Positions 9,001 through 9,021 of a DNA stretch of 9,021 bases are shown in pieces. Below the pieces are notes generated by a model, which saw only the letters and a program-made list of their open reading frames with translations, did no database searches and was not told the DNA's origin. The DNA comes from Bifidobacteriaceae bacterium (GTDB lineage: Bacteria; Actinomycetota; Actinomycetes; Actinomycetales; WQXJ01), in NCBI GenBank assembly GCA_031266115.1, contig JAISBQ010000389.1, positions 1 to 9,021 of the forward strand. Reading direction: 5' to 3'. The position numbers and the translations under genes are program-made. Positions within the stretch are counted from its first letter, which is position 1, and every line of letters begins with the position of its first letter.

Positions 9001-9021
9001 CACCAACGCGCCGCCAGGCGC
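1..9021 (+). CDS. Giant modular surface/secreted protein, internal fragment (both ends outside the window)
   Basis: One reading frame, with codons starting at position 2, stays open across the window: 3006 complete codons, no stop, start and stop both outside. Codons favour G or C at the third base, as expected of a real high-GC gene. The product is acidic and Asp/Thr/Gly/Val-rich. It has only eight cysteines (residues 33, 61, 177, 252, 425, 433, 1244, 1285), none after 1285. It is built mainly of beta-sandwich-like modules, a seven-fold propeller-like repeat (about 1828-2215) and a Pro/Thr/Ser/Asp-rich tail from 2903. This architecture is known from exported, wall-associated giant proteins of Gram-positive bacteria. 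The tail suggests that a wall anchor or the C-terminus follows soon after the window, but no LPxTG-type motif or final membrane helix is visible. The signal peptide would lie upstream. I recognised no catalytic motif; adhesion or ligand binding is an inference. At least three TTA leucine codons occur (413, 6821, 7568). Confidence 0.95.
2..862 (+). other. N-terminal visible region, unrecognised, aromatic-rich with four cysteines (residues 1-287)
   Basis: I do not recognise a family here. The first 100 residues are unusually rich in Trp, Tyr and Ser/Thr, for example NYWGYTTTSSDWSLGWTRF near residues 40-58 and YGSYNRWGAWGTS soon after. This composition is typical of exported binding domains but not diagnostic. 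Cysteines at 33 and 61, and at 177 and 252, could form two disulfides. The second half (about 140-270) alternates hydrophobic and polar residues like beta-strands, with an acidic DLTADGPPGDV turn. A helix-like stretch, SRIVYHVANQVATSHIGSLV, lies near residues 103-122. The segment is in frame with everything downstream, so it belongs to the same protein. It may start in the middle of a domain, because the gene begins upstream. Confidence 0.6.
863..1198 (+). other. Ig-like beta-sandwich module (residues 288-399)
   Basis: The module opens with EDPRIAGVSVPAGEYREG followed by PIVVEFSEPV. This 'I-x-x-V-S-V-P-x-G-x-Y-x-x-G ... P-I-x-V-x-F-S-x-P-V' pattern is what I know from bacterial Ig-like modules (SbsA-type and related) in large surface proteins. 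Further alternating strands follow (HVFLLERD, GDVEIRDLSGKTF), and the segment ends at the Pro/Thr-rich STVTFPAVMG. It is structural, probably a spacer in a stalk. It lies directly after the Cys-containing region and before another beta-rich stretch. The Ig-like assignment is fairly sure; the exact family is not. Confidence 0.6.
1199..1639 (+). other. Beta-rich segment with a tight cysteine loop (residues 400-546)
   Basis: The segment begins with SVSVDKSAYGPTDTEVKVTV, a strand-turn-strand opening seen at the start of many Ig-like modules. Cysteines at 425 and 433 flank a short loop (CRGSGQHLC) that would suit a local disulfide in an exported protein. The remainder (LGDDFFNQGVVVAINGEGPL, GANWGADYHAMRPVAG, ELRVEIYRNLG) looks like strands and loops of one larger domain that I cannot name. 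No active-site signature is seen. Confidence 0.45.
1640..1918 (+). other. Big_2-like Ig module (residues 547-639)
   Basis: The second half reads SPDIAELNDQVLRATGKSGG and continues into VGRVRVVIEAG. This matches the Big_2 pattern of 'S-x-D-x-A-x-(V/L)-x-x-x-x-(V/L)-x-A-x-x-x-G-x-(A/V)-x-(I/V)-x-V' that I know from intimin/invasin-type and wall proteins. The first half (YRVYAGGDNARFGYTIVNP, LTWSLEVVEG) supplies the earlier strands. It is a structural spacer, and a second module of the same kind follows at residues 898-1028. No cysteines are present. Confidence 0.55.
1919..2692 (+). other. Two probable beta-sandwich modules of unknown family (residues 640-897)
   Basis: Two segments of about 125-130 residues follow each other. 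The first runs from TPFVDVAGNNGLVWITRGS to about residue 765 (IVTVASPAK). The second runs from KVSLASDSGDQIVLETGES to ATVMVYA at about residue 897. Both show alternating beta-type strands, end in a V-x-V-type final strand and lack cysteine, helical heptads or catalytic motifs. The 'Q-I-V-L-E-T-G-E-S-K-A-L-T-F-T-W' opening of the second resembles cadherin-like or Ig-like repeats, but neither can be named with confidence. They continue the Ig-like stalk on either side. Confidence 0.4.
2693..3085 (+). other. Second Big_2-like module (residues 898-1028)
   Basis: The core is MEWSSTDSTAATVGNEDG followed, after a loop, by HTGETTISVRHVELGLTASL and a final DVEVQT strand. The pairing of 'W-S-S-x-D-x-x-x-A-x-V' with 'G-x-T-x-I-x-V' is characteristic of Big_2-type modules. 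It is longer than the usual 80-90 residues, because extra sequence precedes the core (about 907-950) and a loop sits between the two halves. It is probably structural and sits immediately before the carboxypeptidase-regulatory-like module. Confidence 0.5.
3086..3361 (+). other. Carboxypeptidase-regulatory-like / prealbumin-like module (residues 1029-1120)
   Basis: The segment reads KLYIFEVSPKVVTEVQFADG, then ETTNAQGELAVYVP, and later GTIAHANLATGERNSTVL with YPVNLVNLR. A strand, a 'T-N-x-x-G-E-L' turn and a Y-V-P-type strand are the usual signature of carboxypeptidase-regulatory-like folds, which act as rigid spacers in surface proteins. From memory, large Firmicutes surface proteins carry a similar arrangement of 'K-L-Y-x-F' followed by 'T-N-x-x-G-E-L-A-x-Y' and 'Y-P-V-N'; I cannot check this here. 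No catalytic residues are evident. Confidence 0.4.
3362..4588 (+). other. Unassigned region with last cysteine pair (residues 1121-1529)
   Basis: The region begins TTVYFVRPDGQPYVGDIAIN and then GGVYKNGTYL, which looks like another beta-sandwich with a DG-Q-P-Y turn. A second beta stretch (LRYAFEISFPASYGPLVVEI) follows. Cysteines 1244 and 1285 lie 41 residues apart and may pair; no cysteine occurs after them in the visible protein. Residues 1405-1423 (NPLLTGLLGVLTGLTPIVP) are hydrophobic but have no flanking basic residues, and I do not call them a membrane helix. Residues about 1498-1529 are more polar and helix-like (GEYWKGAAESAAYSDAAEKG). No known family was recognised. Confidence 0.4.
4589..5215 (+). 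other. Gly/aromatic-rich all-beta domain of unknown function (residues 1530-1738)
   Basis: Long, regular hydrophobic strands alternate with polar turns: ALSSSLRFTGLFEWD, W1554 within REWRFRPFGGGFEVGFAAG, AWVVPVTVTLGASGAMTFNY, YVFAGVGLDIAIVALKIGI, and LSLAVQFVARFLFVSATFTP. Together with the 'F-E-W-D-x-x-x-x-x-W-R-F' hairpin and the triple glycine at 1561-1563 this gives the look of a curved beta-sheet or barrel-like domain. From memory, a similar '(E/W)-W-x-F-x-x-x-G-G-G-F-x-x-G' region occurs in giant secreted proteins of Firmicutes without a known function. The strands could be mistaken for membrane segments, but several are interrupted by Asp, Lys or Arg. It coincides with the part of the gene that is lowest in GC among my samples. 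Confidence 0.4.
5258..5305 (+). other. Ala-rich hinge (residues 1753-1768)
   Basis: After SPEVG comes a run of alanines interrupted only by Tyr, Gln, Val and Pro (AAAAAYQVAAAQAPAV). It links the Gly/aromatic-rich beta domain to the propeller-like half. It lies within about 60 bases of the point where third-position GC content rises, so it may mark a junction between two ancestrally separate parts of the protein. Confidence 0.55.
5417..6700 (+). other. Probable seven-bladed beta-propeller (residues 1806-2233)
   Basis: A degenerate repeat of about 53-72 residues recurs seven times. Each has a D/G-rich turn, a short hydrophobic strand and an aromatic residue: SAFVY ending at 1828, LAVASW at 1881, GIVAW at 1948, AALAY at 2010, FLLVW at 2078, VTVLW at 2143 and SAVF at 2215. 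The strand is often preceded by a P-x-V-A or similar strand and a DG/GG turn (PVVAANDTRGIVAW, LPDGTAALAY, PVASAPGGEFLLVW). This spacing and pattern are what blades of a beta-propeller show. No sialidase Asp-boxes (S-x-D-x-G-x-T-W) and no FG-GAP calcium loops were found, so binding is more likely than sialidase activity. The number of blades is by eye; six or eight is possible. There are no cysteines. Confidence 0.6.
6452..6475 (+). repeat. Perfect 12-base tandem duplication (gatcccgatgcc x2)
   Basis: Two identical 12-base units are placed head to tail and encode DPDADPDA in a loop between the sixth and seventh propeller-like repeats. Because identity is complete at the third bases too, the duplication looks recent. 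It keeps the reading frame. A loop rich in Asp could bind calcium, but the sequence does not show a known calcium motif. Confidence 0.85.
6827..7747 (+). other. Three CARDB-like beta-sandwich modules in tandem (residues 2276-2582)
   Basis: Three segments share the CARDB opening, in which a strand with an N-x-G or N-S-x type turn is followed by a second strand. They are VGFQVVNTGLVPMTALEVAF (from 2276), VAVTLSNSTPVPLAGSGREV (from about 2379) and ARVDAFNMGLRDIDGG (from about 2510). Each has a later V-x-A or Y-x-L-T-A-type strand and a charged turn (for example LLDDDDRIVETKF). CARDB-like modules are structural adhesin-related domains of cell-surface proteins. Unit lengths are uneven (about 84, 131 and 84 residues), so the limits are approximate. 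They sit between the propeller-like domain and the C-terminal Ig-like pair, as a stalk would. Confidence 0.5.
7748..8140 (+). other. Unassigned segment ending in a DUF11-like strand (residues 2583-2713)
   Basis: The first part (PQFELTMGELINFGIEGFGG, then LLVDDVFDYDF) is acidic and unrecognised. The middle has V-x-V-x-V-type strands (VEVEVGGQVVASGTGSVSAR). The end, LVYRITILNRRDDSVAPLQI with DLPGA, resembles the 'Y-x-I-x-(V/I)-x-N-x-x-x-x-x-(V/A)-x-L-x-I-x-(D)-L-P' pattern of DUF11-type repeats in bacterial surface proteins. Only this last half-module fits, so the call is weak. Confidence 0.35.
8141..8416 (+). other. C-terminal Ig-like module A (residues 2714-2805)
   Basis: The segment contains PVVVRAHWAIDGDPPGTLWR and then DDGDHTIRTWLRDSAGN, ending VRIDRTAP. 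The order 'D-G-x-H-T-(I/V)-x-x-W-(L/A)-x-D-x-A-G-N ... (V)-x-(V/I)-D-x-T-A-P' is the well-known signature of the Ig-like modules found near the C-terminus of large actinobacterial exported proteins. 'D-R-T-A-P' is the usual seam to the next module. It is structural and precedes module B without a gap. Confidence 0.7.
8417..8707 (+). other. C-terminal Ig-like module B (residues 2806-2902)
   Basis: After the D-R-T-A-P seam comes GPVEVNVWLTDGLSGLGDAQ, then TLHVADVAGNVLDRVIGEI. The 'W-x-x-D-x-x-S-G-(L/V)-x-x-A' and 'D-x-A-G-N' elements mark it as an Ig-like module related to module A. It is the last folded domain before the Pro/Thr-rich tail, which begins at PDVTPPPTDPP. Position and content fit the membrane- or wall-proximal end of a surface protein. 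Confidence 0.65.
8708..9021 (+). repeat. Pro/Thr/Ser/Asp-rich low-complexity tail (residues 2903-3006, continues past the window)
   Basis: The last 104 visible codons encode a disordered, degenerate repeat based on D-P-P-T (TDPPTTDPPTSDPPTTAPPT), later shifting to T-P-x-D and S-P-S-P-S-P forms. Hand-counted GC in 8701-8940 is 72 %. Such tails span the cell wall in Gram-positive surface proteins or act as flexible, often glycosylated, linkers; this role is inference. No LPxTG or related sorting motif and no membrane helix is reached before position 9021. The same bases read on the minus strand as a false V-V-G-G-S repeat. Confidence 0.85.

Overview
The whole window lies inside one very large protein-coding gene on the + strand. 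I translated the frame whose codons begin at positions 2, 5, 8 and so on through to the end and met no stop codon. This gives 3006 complete codons plus two bases. The gene's start lies upstream and its stop downstream, so there is no intergenic DNA and there are no RNA genes, insertion sequences, CRISPR arrays or attachment sites. Shorter open frames on both strands (up to about 470 codons on the minus strand) are shadows of this frame.

The DNA is GC-rich (hand counts of 53-72 % in 240-base samples) and the codons mostly end in G or C. The product is acidic, rich in Asp, Thr, Gly and Val, poor in Lys and Cys, built of beta-sandwich-like modules, and runs into a Pro/Thr/Ser/Asp tail. This suggests a secreted or wall-attached giant protein of a Gram-positive, high-GC bacterium, most likely an actinomycete. 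The species cannot be told.

Layout (residue n is encoded at 3n-1 to 3n+1). Residues 1-287: unrecognised aromatic-rich region with two cysteine pairs. 288-399: Ig-like module. 400-546: beta-rich stretch with a tight Cys loop. 547-1028: string of Ig-like modules, two of which resemble Big_2. 1029-1120: carboxypeptidase-regulatory-like module. 1121-1529: unassigned, with the last Cys pair. 1530-1738: unusual Gly/aromatic-rich beta domain. 1753-1768: Ala-rich hinge. 1806-2233: seven-fold repeat that looks like a beta-propeller. 2276-2582: three CARDB-like modules. 2583-2713: unassigned segment ending in a DUF11-like strand. 2714-2902: two Ig-like modules. 2903-3006: Pro/Thr-rich tail, still running at the window edge.

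The simplest reading is a modular surface protein. A wall-spanning tail and a stalk of Ig/CARDB modules would hold a propeller and a large N-terminal half away from the cell. No catalytic motif was recognised, so binding or adhesion is more likely than enzymatic activity, but this is inference. A drop in GC at codon third positions before residue ~1740 and a rise after it, next to the Ala-rich hinge, hints that the protein was assembled from parts of different origin.
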